The notes under the pieces are model-generated. The model was not told the DNA's origin. It did not search any database and saw only the letters and a list, made by a program, of their open reading frames with translations. Below are positions 46,913-58,952 of a stretch of 64,000 nt of DNA, one piece after another. Source of the stretch: Rhipicephalus microplus (Eukaryota > Arthropoda > Arachnida > Ixodida > Ixodidae); contig NC_134710.1 in assembly GCF_043290135.1 (NCBI RefSeq), positions 206,510,692 to 206,574,691 of the forward strand, in the 5' to 3' direction. Position numbers and translations under genes: made by a program. Each line of letters begins with the position of its first letter. Position 1 is the stretch's first letter.

Positions 46913-48448
46913 CCGGGTGTTCAAAGTTAAGATTTACGATTTTTAAAAAATGAGGTACTCAAAGGCATGCGAGAACCACTTGTGCGAATAAGCAGCCAAG
47001 GGGACAAAATTCAGATGATAATTATTGCTGTCAGCAGCCCAATTCACTAAAATTTAATAATTACCTTTTTACTGGCTGCAGTAAGTTGGCATGTTCATAT
47101 TCAAAAAATGTAGGCAGTGGTGTTTGTACACAAATTCAGTAGGAAGATTTTTTCTAGCACGCCTGTGCTCCGAGATATCTGGCTCCAAAGTTTAATTGTC
47201 TTTCCCATGATTACGCATGCAAGAAGGCGAGGCTCAGCGCAAAGCTCCTCCCTAAAGTGACGCATCTCTTGTGTGTGCTGTTAAGTGTGTGAAGAGGGTG
47301 GAAGCGTAGGCATAGGTGATATTAGTTAGCCTTGTCCTCTCGGCCGTCTGAATAAGAAATTGAAGAACACTTGAAAGGAGTGTCTCAACACTCAACTACA
47401 GAGCCTCTAACGAAGTGGCAAATACCATGCCGAGATAATGGAGCGGCAGAGAATCTGTATACCAGCCCGCATGCGTAAAAAATGACTAGAGAAGCGTGCG
47501 TGGTCGTTGCCTGGGCTACGCGAATAGCGCGACTGTTGATGCCAGAGTACTGTAACTTTTATTGAAATGAAGAGAACAACTCCTCCAATATTAACTGAAA
47601 CAATCTTGATTGATATATGGGGTTTAACGTCCCAAAACCACTATATGATTATGAGAGACTCCGTAGTGGAGGGCTCCGGAAATTTAGACCACCTGGGGTT
47701 CTTTAACGTGCACCCAAATCTGAGCACACGAGCCTACAACATTTCCGCCTCCATCGGGAATGCAGCCGCCACAAACTGAAACAATCTTATCCTTGCTAAC
47801 AGATATTTCCTGCTGCTACATAAACTTATTTCGGCTGTGCACAAATCTCATCGCAACTCTTCACCTCTCAAGACGCCAAGGCCCTAAAAAGTGTTCAAAA
47901 TGCCTGCCTTCGGCAGCAACATAAAGCATGAACCGCTCTTGCGTTGACTCGATGACTTGGCCCACTATTTCTGCAGGAATACTTGCACAGGCAGATGTTA
48001 TTCTGTCCTTCATGTCATTAACATCACTGGGCTCTGTTATGTACACTCGATCTTTAACGTAGCCCCCCTCCCCCCCCAAAAAAAAGGTTGAGCGGAGAAA
48101 GTTTAGAAGATCTTGGTAGCCAAAACATTGCTTCTACGCACCCAATCCACTGTTGTAGAAAACGTCTGTTCAACCAGTTCTTCGCCCTGGTAGAAAAATA
48201 TGGTAGTGCTCCATTGTGCTGAAACCATACTTGGCGCAGGTCATTCAGGGAAAAACTGCAGACAAGGTCATGAATGACGACACCTAATATTTTTTCTGGG
48301 TACATCTTTCCGTTCAAGTTGTCCTCAAAAAAGTGAGGTCTGATGATCTTGTCCCCGAGTATGCCACACTACACATTCACACTCCAGCGATCTTGATGCT
48401 TGTGCTGCCTCAACCAGTGTGGGTTTTCTTGTGCCCAATAATTTCTTG
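46913..48448 (-). pseudogene. Tc1/mariner-superfamily transposon, C-terminal transposase fragment and one terminal repeat
   Basis: On the minus strand, frames at about 48440-48054 and 48079-47861 together encode a DDE transposase C-terminus: NLNGKMYPEKILG-like, VWFQHNGALPYFSTRAKNWL, then a region resembling 'WIGRGGPxxWPPRSPDLTPLDFF', and DMKDRITSACASIPAEIVGQ to AAEGRHFEHFLG. Frames are broken at the GGGGGG/AAAAAA tract near 48065-48083. The element's outer end is CCGGGTGTTCAAAGTTAAGA at 46913, preceded by TA, as expected for this superfamily. The N-terminal half and the other terminal repeat are missing. A SINE (47608-47773) is inserted in the 3' non-coding part. Confidence 0.7.
47608..47773 (-). 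mobile_element. 5'-truncated Ruka-type SINE with 15-bp target-site duplication
   Basis: The body sequence (minus strand, from GGCGGCTGCATTCCCGATGG to the CCCCATATATCAAT end) is clean, while the tRNA head is absent. AACTGAAACAATCTT occurs exactly at 47593-47607 and 47774-47788, a perfect 15-bp duplication. This fits LINE-assisted insertion with 5' truncation. The copy is less diverged than the one at 43294, suggesting a later insertion. Confidence 0.9.
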
Positions 48449-48591
48449 TCACCCAAATCTGAGCACACGGGCCTACAACATTGCGCCTCCATCGGAAATG
48501 CAGCCGCCGCAACCGGAATTCGATACCCTGACCTGTGGGTCAGCAGCCCACAGGTCGCAGTACCTTAGCAACTAGACCACCGCGTTGGGGC
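48449..48591 (-). mobile_element. Ruka-type SINE, 3'-truncated
   Basis: On the minus strand the tRNA head (CGCGGTGGTCTAGTTGCTAA, then a B-box region near 48510) and the first half of the body are present. Homology stops at 48449 (...GATTTGGGTGA). It lies exactly between the Tc1/mariner fragment and the truncated Gypsy element. Confidence 0.75.
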
Positions 48592-50645
48592 ATCCTTTAG
48601 CATCTTCTAGACTTGCTGCTGAATTACCTCACATTCCTTCTGAGCGAAGCGATATGAGTTCTATTGGGTCGGTTTTGCTGTGTCTTCTGTAATGATGCGG
48701 TGTTTAGTCAGAGGCGTTTGACCTATTTGTGACGTCGAGGAGAAGCAGTCCTTGAACTGGTTGAGCAGCTCCATAAGACAGCATCTTTCGGTTGGCGTTA
48801 AACTCGGACCAATGTTGACTGGCAGTGTATGCGGTGCTGAACGGGCCGTGGCTTCCCCTTGAATAACAAGACAGTCGTGAGTGTAGTCAAGCTCCTCAAG
48901 GTATGCCAGAGCAGTGCCTTTACCGATGTACCGGTGCTCATTCGTGAAGTTGGTGAGAAACACCTCCGCACGCCCATCCACTAAGCTGACGATGCCGCGA
49001 GCGATGGCAATGCCTTGGCGTAAGACAGGCACAGTGATGCGCTCAGCTATGGCGTCTTCATTACAGTGCACACCGCACCACACTGAAACAAGACTACATG
49101 ACAGTGGTGGCATGCAGACGTCGTCGTCAACTACACATAACACCCTGTGTTCTTGGTCTGGGTCATGGGTCACAGGCTTGTCAGTGACGAATGTAATCAC
49201 ACCATCACGTATGATTACCACAGCACCGTACTTTCTCCAGAAGTCAATTTTCAGTATCAGAGGTTTGGAGCACTCCGTTAGGATCAGGAACGTGGCTACA
49301 AAAGGCACATTCTCGGTCATGAGTCTTCCTGTAAATTTTCCCGTGGGCGTCATTATCTGGCCTCCAGCAATTCGGCTATAAAGACCCGTCCATTACATCC
49401 CGACTTTCTTGAGTTCGTCTGCCAAACCTTCACTCGTGATGGAAAAGTCTGCACCAGTATCGACTAAGGCCGTCACTTCGAAGCCATCAATTGTCGCAGC
49501 GAGGCCGGCAGTCACAGTTTTCTTGGCGGTATCTTCATCGTAGTCGCTCACGTGTTTCGGCAGCAGTGGGGAATTTTCGGCAATTCGACAACTTGCAACC
49601 TTCCCGCCAGAGATCACTGCTTTCAGTTTCCCCGGCGTGGGCTAGGAGACCGGCCCCTGAAGGCGTCAGCAAAACTACGGCAGCTTGGTGAAGCAAACCG
49701 AGACGGAGATGGTGAGCACATCCGAAAGGTAGCATGGTCGTCCCACCGGCTAGCCTGGTCGTCGTCGATGGGGGCACGGATTTCATCAAACTGTCGGCGC
49801 GTAGCGGCTGGTGCACTCCCGCGGTATTCAGCTAGGCAATGTGGGCAGAAATGGTAAATGTGCCCTGGCTCTCCACAATTGTAGCAGAGTGCTCAGCGAT
49901 CTGCAGTGCGCATTATGTCGGTCTTTTGCATATACGGTCACCTTACAGAATGCTGCTGGGCCCAGGCTGCCACAGGAGGCACTGTGGCAGGAAGCACTGT
50001 TCGAAGTACTGCAGCGCCAGCATGGGCGTGGGCCGACGAAAAGCGTCTGCATAGGTGTATCCGTTCGGCTGGTAGGATACTTCTGGAGTCAATAGACGAG
50101 GCACCGAGTCTGTGTAGGTATACGAGTTCGGGTGGTACGGCGGTGTGGAATATTGTTAAGGAGAGGCTAATGCTTGTCGAAGTTCGTGGCGAACGACTTC
50201 AGCGACGGAGGCAACTCCTGCTGCGGGAGCGCCTGTGACAGCATTGTGTACCTTGCGTTCTTTTTCGCAATATCCTCGCACACGATCTGTCGAACCAGGT
50301 GGCGTAGAGAAAACTCGTTATTTGCGGTAAGTGCGGCAGCGCCTCCAGCTGCGCCGGTGGCCGGTTGATCAGACTCACGGCCTTGTTCTGCAGCCCACTC
50401 TCTATTGCAATGGCTTCCCTGATCAGCTTGTCCACTTTTGTTGGCGGATTGCGCACAAAACAAACAAACAGCTAGTCCCTGATGCCCATCATGAGATGAC
50501 TTAGCTTTCCAGCCTCGAGCATGTTGGTGTGCACGCGGTGGCACAAGCACACCATATCCTCAGCAAACCTGGCGACGCTTTCATGCAGCTGTTGGGTGTG
50601 TGCCTCAAGAAAGCGTTGTGCCTTTTGCGTCATTACGCGTTACCA
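48592..50645 (-). pseudogene. Second Ty3/Gypsy element: gag, protease and start of RT only
   Basis: On the minus strand from 50645: a gag capsid-like part (MTQKAQRFLEAHTQQLHESV, then ARFAEDMVCLCHRVHTNMLE) with stops, and a CCHC zinc knuckle CYNCGEPGHIYHFC at 49886-49845. An arginine/serine-rich tail follows, then an aspartic protease with ALVDTGADFSIT (DTGAD near 49464-49447). A long linker frame (49353-48661) ends HRIITEDTAKPTQ, and the start of the RT continues past a TAG as SYRFAQKECEVIQQQV to about 48592. The element ends there. RT catalytic core, RNase H, integrase and LTRs are absent. It differs in sequence from the 16884-21966 element and is a separate family. Confidence 0.82.
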
Positions 50646-51707
50646 AAGGTGTCAAATAAGTGACAGCAGAATTTTAAAAAATCATAAAGCTTAATTTTGA
50701 ATACCCGGTATTACAATATATAAAAATTAGAACATTGTATGGTCATGAAGTAAGTTATATAAGTGCATAACAGGTGCCCCTTAAGGAATGATTAAAAATG
50801 CAAGGTAATATACTTCACACAGAAATGCATCATAAACAATCAGTCAATGCACTGTAGTTAAAATTCTGCAAAATGAAGGCAACTAGAAAAAAAAATACAA
50901 GACCAAAAAGAAAGATTAGGTTTCAAGTTGCTACAACCTGCTCACCCAACCTGCCAACACTCGATCTGTTGCTATGCTCTGGCCATTGATGGTGTTATAC
51001 TTGTGTTGATATGTTACAATGATACATAAAAAGTTAAAACATTTCACATCATAAAAATCAACGGTGTAAACTGGTCGCTTTACTGTAAACACCTTCAAAA
51101 TGCAATACCACAGGTAGCCCTGCATTCATGAAACGTTGCTATGCTAGTCAGCCTGAAAAAAAAAAGCCGCTGATAAAAGCCAATAAAATTCACCCACGTT
51201 CCTTTGCCCAGAGACAGCTGCGATGAACATGTGTTGCTGTGCCTTTTGCGATGGCAGCATGGCCAGGCATTGCGCTCCTCAGCTTTTGGCCTTAAATTTC
51301 AGCATGAATGAAAAGCATTTTTTTACAACAGAAGTAGAGAGTATCGGACAAAATTCGAACTTATGAGCAATATGTTGCCTGAACGTGGAGAAAGTTACTA
51401 AATACATCTTGATTATATCCATCACAACCCATTCAATACATGAGACATCATAAGCAAGGCAACACACAAATTTTTCCTAACTTCACTGAGCAGGTCATAA
51501 GCACCACCAGTTAGGCACTGTTGCATTGGATACAGTCAGGTAGTAATCTACAGTTCTACAGTGCTAAGAAAATGCAACAAAACCCTTTACTTAGAGATAG
51601 CGCAGCAGCCTAGCATACCATCACAAAATTCGGTTCGTATGCACATGCCGGACTATTCCTAATTATATATTTACTCAAAACGCATGGTGAAGGAATCGTA
51701 AAAAAAA
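50646..51707. other. No gene recognised
   Basis: AT-rich, with no repeat or exon that I can name. A frame at 50931-51125 (minus) lacks any family motif. Confidence 0.45.
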
Positions 51708-53435
51708 AGGGAGGTCTGGGGTGTAGCCTCACTGGCGACCAGCTGCCGGTAATGCACTCAGTCACCAGAGCAGGATTGGCTACCCTGGTGCAGTACCTGG
51801 ACACTACCTCCCATGAATACAGCAATTAACCTTTGGCCCTTAGTCCCCAGCGGCTGCAAAGCAACTGTCCAAGGCGGCGGTCAGACCTGGGACATAGCGG
51901 AGGGTGCTAAGAATCTCTGGGTCCGGGCAGGCTACTATTGGAATTTGAACTTGGCTGCCATAAACGCTAGAACGATATCTAGTGAGGCCAGTCGAGCTGT
52001 GCTATTAGAGGGTGTTCTACAGAGAGCTGTACAGAAGCCAGAACAACCAGGATGATATTGTGAGAAACAATAATAGTCCAGAGGAATTTGACATCTTACT
52101 AGTAACAACAGGGAAAGTAAGGAAAGCCCTAGAAGAAATGCAAAAACACAAAGCCGCTGCTGAGAATAAGGTAACCACGAACCTCTTGAAAGATGGTGGA
52201 GAAGTCATGTTAGAAAAATTGCTAAGTTATATACTGAGTGTCTCTTGACGGGAAGGGCACCAGAATCTTAAAAGAACGCCAACATCATCTTAACCCATAA
52301 GAAAAGAGACGTCAAGGATTTGAAAAGTTACAGGGCGATCAGCTTACTACCCGTTCTCTACAAAACATCTATAAATATAATAACTAATAAAATAGCGCCG
52401 ACATTAGAGTTCATTCAACCAAAGGACCAAGCAGGATTTCGTACAGGCCATATCCATATTTGTACAGGCCATATCCATACAATAGACCATATACATACTA
52501 TCAATCAGGTAATAGAGAAATGAACAGAATACAACCAACCCCTATACATCGCTTTCATAGATTACGAGATGGCGTCTGACTCGGCCAAGACATCAGCAGT
52601 AATGCAGGCACTATGGAATCAGGGCATTGAAGAACCCTACATAAACATACTGGAAGAAACCTACAGTGGATCCATAGCCACCATGGTTTTCCATAAAGAA
52701 AGCGACATAATCTCAATAAAGAAGAATGTAAGGCAGAAAGACACAATCTCTCCAATGCTATTGACCGCATGCTTACAGGAGGTTTTCAGGACCCTATATT
52801 GGGAAGAGTTAGGGATAAGAGTTAATGAAGAGTATCTTAGTAACCATTGATTTTTCTTACAAGAATGTCTTGATGAGTAACTCAGGGGATGAATTACAGC
52901 TCATGATTACTGAAGGGGATGCGGAAAGCAGAAAAGTAGGTCTGAAAATTAATATGCACAAAACTAAAGTAATATGCAACAGTCTCGGCAGAAAACAGCA
53001 CTTTGCAATAGGTGGAGAGACCCTAAACGTTGTAAAGAAATGTACTTAGGACAGGTAGTAACTGCGGAGCTGAACCATGAGAGTGAAAAAACTAGAAGAA
53101 TAAGGATGGGGTGGATCACATTCGGCAAGCATTCTCAAACTATGAATGGTAATCTGACACTAACCCTCAAGAGGAAGGTATACAACAGCTGCATCTTACC
53201 AGTTCTTACCTACAGAGCAGAAGCATGGAGGCTTACAAAGAGGGTTCAGCTTAAATTGAGGACGACACAGCGAGCGATGGAAAGGAAATTGTAGGTGTAA
53301 TATTAAAAGACAAGAAGAGAGCAGAGTGGGTCAGCGAACAAACTGGGGTTAAGGATATCATAGTTGAAATCAAGAAGAACTGGACATGGGCCGGGCACAC
53401 AGCACGTGGGCGAAAAACACTTCCGAATTTGTGAT
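51708..53435 (+). pseudogene. RTE-clade LINE, 5' part (catalytic box destroyed)
   Basis: A leader with GCCTCACTGGCGACCAGCTG (about 51728) precedes a frame starting at ATG 51813. The endonuclease domain is missing. RT sequence follows in several frames: VRKALEEMQKHKAAAENKVT (52107 on), SYRAISLLPVLYKTSINIIT, QAGFRTGHIH, YIAFIDYEMASDS, NVRQKDTISPMLLTACLQEV, and KLRTTQRAMERKL. 'RQxDTISPxLxTAxLEEVF' is the RTE/BovB-type motif. The expected FADD active site reads FSYK at about 52849-52860 (before NVLMSNSGDELQ), so the enzyme could not be active. A short internal duplication (ggccatatccatat... at 52447-52492) also disrupts it. The sequence breaks off after WTWAGHTARG at about 53432. Confidence 0.82.
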
Positions 53436-56380
53436 TACGTCAGCGTTAACCAAGAGTGCTCCACCCAGTCGATAGTGGAACACTGAGAAGGAGAAAAGCG
53501 GCATGGAAACATATTATACGAAATCAGAGCCCACAAAATTGGAAGGATTATCAATTCATTGCGGGAACATTTAAACGTACAGTATCACGCACGAAAGAGG
53601 AATATGATAAGAATCACTTAGACTACCTATCTAAATAAAAAAAATAATCGAGCACTGTTCAATTTCCTATGTTGTACAAAGAAAATTCCAATGCCAGGAA
53701 ATGTGGACTCGGTGGTTTACACTTCACAAGAATTACAGGAAGCACTAAATCAATTAGCTCAAAGGTTAAAAAATAGATTCACAACGCGCCTTCCACCATC
53801 GGTTTATACATCAGCCATTTTTGAGTACACAGCAGTATCGATTTCCAAATTAGATCAGGCTATGTTAAGGTTGCCAAACTCAGCACCAGGGACTGACAGA
53901 ATTACAAACTCAATGCTAAAAATAATATATCAGGAATTCCCCAAGGATCTGTTCAGCAAAATAAACTACTCCTGATGAGTGGAAGATTGTGAAATCATAC
54001 CACTGCTTAAAAAACAGGGGACTGGATATAATATCGACAATATAAGACCAATTGCATTAACATCAAATGCAGTGAAACTTATTGAAAGGGTCCTTCGTGG
54101 TCGTATAACAACATTTTTAAATGACCAACAGCTGTTGAGCCCCAGCCAAATTGGCTTTAGATCTGGACATTCAATCTGAAATGCGCATGTAGACCTTGAA
54201 AGTCGGGTTCACATTGCCCGGCATAAAAAACAATACGCTGCGTTAGTTACATTAGACGTCAGTAAAGCATACGATAGTGTCGAACATTCTGTGTTAATAA
54301 ACTGTTTACGGTGCCATGGACTGCCTTCTTATATCGTAGCACGGGTGACAGAATTTTTAAATGAAAGGGAATTTTACTGCGTTAAAGATAGCTTTTCTTC
54401 CGGCAAGCACAAGCAGACGCGAGGCGTGCCCCAGAAATCAGTACTTTTACCAGCATTATTCAACATCTTGATGTGCACTATTCCTATTCGATCAGGGGTG
54501 CAGGCTTATGTTTATGTGGACGACATTGCTTTTTTCGCTATGGCTGCTGACATACATTGCCTTTATGAAACTTTACAGTCATGCTTAAGTGAACTCGAGA
54601 AGTGGCTAGATGGACTGCAGTTAAGTCTTAATGCCAAGAAGTGTGCTGTTCTGGTTTTTCCGGTTAACGATCGGTGAGAATATCTCTGACTTACAAGCTG
54701 CAGGATATCCCGCAAGTGGAATGATTAAAATACCTCGGAGTCATATAAAACGAACAACTAAACTGGCAAGCTCATATTGAATATATCACAACAAAAGGTG
54801 CATGGACAATGGGTGTATTGTGTAGGCTGAGCAGCCGCAGATCGGGTATGGGAAGAAAAGCCCTTTTGATGGTCTACAAAATGTATGTACGACTGGTATT
54901 GGAATTCGGCTGTGTTAGTTTTTCCGGTGCGCCAGCATACCAGCTTCAGCCACTGGTCCTGTTATAGCGAGAGGCTTTACGGCTGTGCTTAGGCTTTCCA
55001 AAATATGTGGCGAATGCAGTATTATACCTGGAAGCTAGAACACCACCCCTGTTAAGCAGATTTAACCTACTTATGGTGCAGACTTTCTTACAGTTGTACG
55101 AAACACTGTCTAATCATACTCTAATAATTTTCACTTCCAATCCCGATATACTTTTCTCCGAGCACTGGCCTAGATTCCGCAAGCCAAAAATCATATTTCT
55201 ACAAACATTACTCGATTCCCTGAATGTACAAATTCGTGATGTACGTCCTTTGACCATGTAACCTAAATTCACAGACATTGTCCACCACAATATTTTTTCG
55301 GCACTTGAAATTTTTACCTCACGGAATTTTAAATGGACTATAACAATAGCATCTAAATAATCTGCCAACGAATGCGTTTATTGCAACAGATGCATTTAAA
55401 ATTGAGGAAAAACTAGCATAGGAATATTCTGCCCTCAACTTGACTGGTCTTTTTCTTTACGACTGCCAGATTTTATCCCAATTTTTATAGCTGAATTTAT
55501 GGCCATAATATTAGCTCTTCAAAAGTTACCCAGTTTAAATCCAGTAGTAGCAATCATCACCGACTCATTATATGTGTGTTCTTCTCTCTCTACATCTGGT
55601 GAAATGCCTCTTCTAAAGCTTTTCAGAATACTAGTTCCTGCTCACCTACAGTGTCTCCACTTAATTTGGGTACCAGGACACAAGGGTTTGTTTTTAAATG
55701 AAAACGCTGATTCTTCAGCAAAGGCAGCACTTTTGATGCCAATCATTCCGCTTTTCCCACTGACAACATACATAACAACTGCACAATTCCGCACACTAAC
55801 TTAAAAAAAATTCTTATCAGACCCTGTCTTGACAGCTTCTCCAGAATATAAGCGCCTATCATTTCTTTGGAACAGTGAGTTGTCGCGGTCGAGAATAATG
55901 TAAGTGGCCATAACCAAACCTCGCTGCCGGGTTACCTCCCTCAACTTTTACCTGCATAGAGCAAGTCAAGCGTTGTCTTTTCTGTGTCTCTTCTGTAAGG
56001 AGGAGGAAACAATCAGTCATTATTTTCTATCCTGACGCCGGTATAAGTCATTGAGAAGAAGATTCATAGCACCACCTCTTCCAAACTAGGATCTGGAATT
56101 ATCCGAATCAGTTGTTCTATCATTTGGCACCTCTACTCTGGGCTACAGTCCAGGTATATTTACTACGCCATTGAGGAATTTATCAGTCATACTAAAAGAA
56201 TATCGAGCATATATCGTCATACTAAACATTGTCATACTAAATGAATATTTATCTTTTGAAATATAGAAATAATACTCAGTAATTATTTGTTGTGTTACCT
56301 ATCCCTAGCATATACAAATAGTAATGCGAAGAAACACACACACACAAAGAAATTCACCTAACATTCGGTCAATTCTCTGC
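53436..56380 (+). pseudogene. I-like LINE with RNase H, 5'-truncated, inserted in the RTE element
   Basis: Frames from 53456 encode RRRKAAWKHIIRNQSPQNW and TVSRTKEEYDKNHLDYLSK, the linker before RT in jockey/I-type elements. RT follows: NSAPGTDRITNSMLK, QIGFRSGHSI, ALVTLDVSKAYDSVEHSVLI, TRGVPQKSVLLPALFNILM and AYVYVDDIAFFAMA (active site YVDD, intact, about 54512-54523). After several stops an RNase H domain appears at 55430-55800 (AEFMAIILALQKLP, TDSLYVCSSL, IWVPGHKGLFLNENADSSAK). A CLFCKEEETISHYFLS zinc-finger-like motif follows at about 55990. RNase H after RT points to the I group. ORF1 and the endonuclease are missing at the 5' end. The tail has a (CA)n stretch near 56335-56347. Confidence 0.8.
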
Positions 56381-56620
56381 ATTGGGTAAGAGTAATGAGA
56401 ATAGGAGAAGAAGAAGAACCGCGGTCATTACGGGCAACTGACTGGATTCCCAGAGAAAGCAAATGCCCGAAGGGGAGACAGAAAGTTAGGTGGGCAGATG
56501 AGATTAAAAAGTTTGCAGGTATAACGTGGCAACGGAAAGCACAAGACCGGGTTGATTGGCAGATCATGGAAGAGGCCTTTGCCCTGCAGTGGGCATAGTC
56601 AGGTTTCTGCTGCTGATGAT
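56381..56620 (+). pseudogene. RTE-clade LINE, 3' end (continuation)
   Basis: VMRIGEEEEPRSLRATDWIP, then KVRWADEIKKFAGITWQRKA and VDWQIMEEAFALQWA with TAG at 56596-56598, is the C-terminus of RTE/BovB-type polyproteins. It picks up almost where the 51708-53435 fragment stops (GHTAR / VMRIGE), so the two are probably halves of one element. GATGATG-type sequence follows the stop. Alternatively it is an independent 5'-truncated copy. Confidence 0.78.
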
Positions 56621-58043
56621 GCATTTGATACAAGTTCACCAACACTGTCTGCTAACAACCTGCTCAAGGTGACCCTGTCACACTACAGCAATTGTCAAAC
56701 ATGTCCTCATCCCCACCATAAAACTATTGTAGACAGCAGAGCTGCTAGAAAAAAATGTTCTGCTTTACTTCTTGCACATTCACACAGCAACCAAGACTTC
56801 CCTAATCATTCAAACAAATGCCATCAGACACATAGAGTAACTTGCACAGATGCCAACCTTCCGCTTTTCTTTTCAATACTAATCCAGCTTTTCATACTCA
56901 CAATTTTCCACAAGCTTTACAAGAGGATATATGCTACTGAAACTGCTAATAGCAGTTCAATTTTGTGACTTTCCTATTATAAATGCTCATTGTCCAGATG
57001 TTTCACCTTTCTGTATGCTATATAAGAACTGCTTCACCTTATGCCACAAGAAGTTGTAAATGAACAGTTTTATACATCCTATCTTACAATCTCAGTACAG
57101 CATGCAATCCTCTGAAAGCTTAAAATCATGCAAAATGATGCTAGTGCACTTCCTTCATGGTGTGACGTGGAGTGTGCAAACTGGTGGCAACAGGTGCACA
57201 CTGCCAAAGGTGAGTGTATGGTTGCCATTTTGTGTAGCCCAGAATACTATAGTCAGTTCAGTAAAAAATTATCGCAAGTTCACTTCAGGGAAACCAAGCA
57301 TAGATTTGCAGACCAATACACCTAATAATCAGTTTCTCCACATCCATGGGTAAATATTCCTCAGCTTAGCTATTCTAGTTGCATGTACCTTCTTACCCTT
57401 AAAAAAACAGTTGTGTATTCACAAGGTACACACAATACCAATGTAAAAAGAAAGCCAAAATAACCCCTGTCCTAGATCATTTTAGAGTTCCTTTCGCTGC
57501 AGCATGTGCAGATTTGTGCGGTGAGGTAAATTTTGCCAGCCAATGCAACTGTTCGTGTGTGTGGAGCACGACAGTGCCACTGCTCAATGCACACCTTTTT
57601 CTTGTACAGCAATCCTTAAAAAAAAATTTCGCAGAACGTGAAAATCCGAGTTAGAACCGCATGTTTTCAAGAGCCTCGATTTTTCGGGTCTCTCACTGAC
57701 AGTAGTGTGTGGGTTACTGCTGATCCATTATTTAATAAACTGTGCCCTGAAACAAAAAGCTAGCAGAACGCTTCCAAAGACAAGCTATAAATTATTCAGT
57801 GTTATTCAATTCAATATTAAGAGCACAGCTATAAATCACACAAGTGAAATGTTCTCAAACATGTTAAGACTTCAAGAAGTACGGCAGGGAAGCCACATAC
57901 GTATCAGCCGTGAATGGGCAAATACCTTACTGTACAGAGTGGACAGCGGCATAATTCGGACTTTCATAGCTCTACCTTGAGTGTCGGTCCAGTATAGATG
58001 TTACACATATGGCGATTCCGAATTGCTATGCGCTCCAACACTG
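56621..58043. other. Intergenic sequence downstream of INO80E, no gene recognised
   Basis: AT-rich. A frame at 57128-57325 (+) containing LPSWCDVECANWWQQVH is followed by a gtgagt-like donor but matches no family I know. TTTAAT at about 57731 (ATTAAA on the minus strand) could be a polyadenylation signal for INO80E, roughly 310 bp past its stop. Confidence 0.4.
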
Positions 58044-58952
58044 CTACGCTATTCCAGTAATGAGCTCGTCGTCGTCCCCTTCAGCGTCAGTGGAGGTCAT
58101 CACACAGGCACCAGGCGCCAGCAGGGGCGGCCCGCCGTCAAGTAGGTCGGCCGGTGGTTCATTGCTGAAAAGCTCAGCCGGCACAGTGAGCGGAGCCTTC
58201 TCAGGAAGCAAATCGCGCAGTGCCTGCCTCGCTTCCAGATGCCTCTCGACTTCCTCTGAAGTCATGTGGCCGTCCAGACGACTCACCGAAAGCGCATCGA
58301 CCGCTTCCACTACCCTTTTCGGAACGCCCGAGACCAAAATGGGCTTCGAATTAGGATGCGGTAGTGCAGTCATTGTCGGTGGCTTGGAGGCCCTGGCTAC
58401 TTTCTTCTTCTTGTCAGCCGTCAGATTCAGTGATGCGCCGGGAGGCAATAAAACGGCAGACTTCGCGGCGAGCGTAGGCAGGACACCCAATGCAGCGGAA
58501 GTAGTAGCGACCGGTAGCGGCCCCGGTGTTATAATTTCAGTCTTAATAGGTATCGAACAAGACGGAGTTGCACTGGGCACCGCTGTTGCCGACACGCTAG
58601 CCACTGGAATGTGGTGGACGTTTCCGCCCTCCCCAGGGGTCACCGACGACGGCTTCTTTTTCTTCACTGCTGGGGGCGGTGGTGGTGGTTCAACACGAAG
58701 CTCGGAATCGCTGTCACTAGATACTGTCGCATCTGAGTCACTCGAAGACGAGTCGATCGACTCGTATTGAAGGATCTGGTCGAGAAGAAAACTTTTGTCC
58801 CGCGTCACTTTGAGAAGCTTTCTTTGCGCCTTACGAAGCTCCTCTTGGAAACACTCATTCTCGTAGAGAAGAAACTTCAACTTGCGCTTTAGGTTACGAT
58901 ATTTCTGGCGGTAAGAAATAACAGGCGCAGAAGCTTCGTCAGATGTGGGCAT
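58044..58952 (-). CDS. INO80E: INO80 complex subunit E
   Basis: 302 residues from the ATG at 58952 to the TAG at 58046-58044. INO80E is a metazoan accessory subunit of the INO80 chromatin-remodelling complex in the nucleus. Residues 14-66 form the family's conserved basic coiled-coil block ([49 protein letters not shown]). A serine/aspartate stretch (67-84) follows, then a long low-complexity Ala/Pro/Ser region, and an acidic end ([11 protein letters not shown]). The frame stays open upstream to 59150, but those 66 residues are basic and unlike the family. The 58952 start places the conserved block near the N-terminus as in vertebrate INO80E, so I prefer it. No intron interrupts the frame. 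A 253-residue frame on the opposite strand is its shadow. Confidence 0.92.
   Translation of the reverse strand: MPTSDEASAPVISYRQKYRNLKRKLKFLLYENECFQEELRKAQRKLLKVTRDKSFLLDQILQYESIDSSSSDSDATVSSDSDSELRVEPPPPPPAVKKKKPSSVTPGEGGNVHHIPVASVSATAVPSATPSCSIPIKTEIITPGPLPVATTSAALGVLPTLAAKSAVLLPPGASLNLTADKKKKVARASKPPTMTALPHPNSKPILVSGVPKRVVEAVDALSVSRLDGHMTSEEVERHLEARQALRDLLPEKAPLTVPAELFSNEPPADLLDGGPPLLAPGACVMTSTDAEGDDDELITGIA

Noticed and set aside
57128..57325. Frame with LPSWCDVECANWWQQVH
   Set aside because: It looks protein-like for a short stretch only, with no family match and no supporting exon structure on its left side.
58009..58770. 253-residue + strand frame
   Set aside because: It is the exact antisense of the INO80E coding exon and matches no family.
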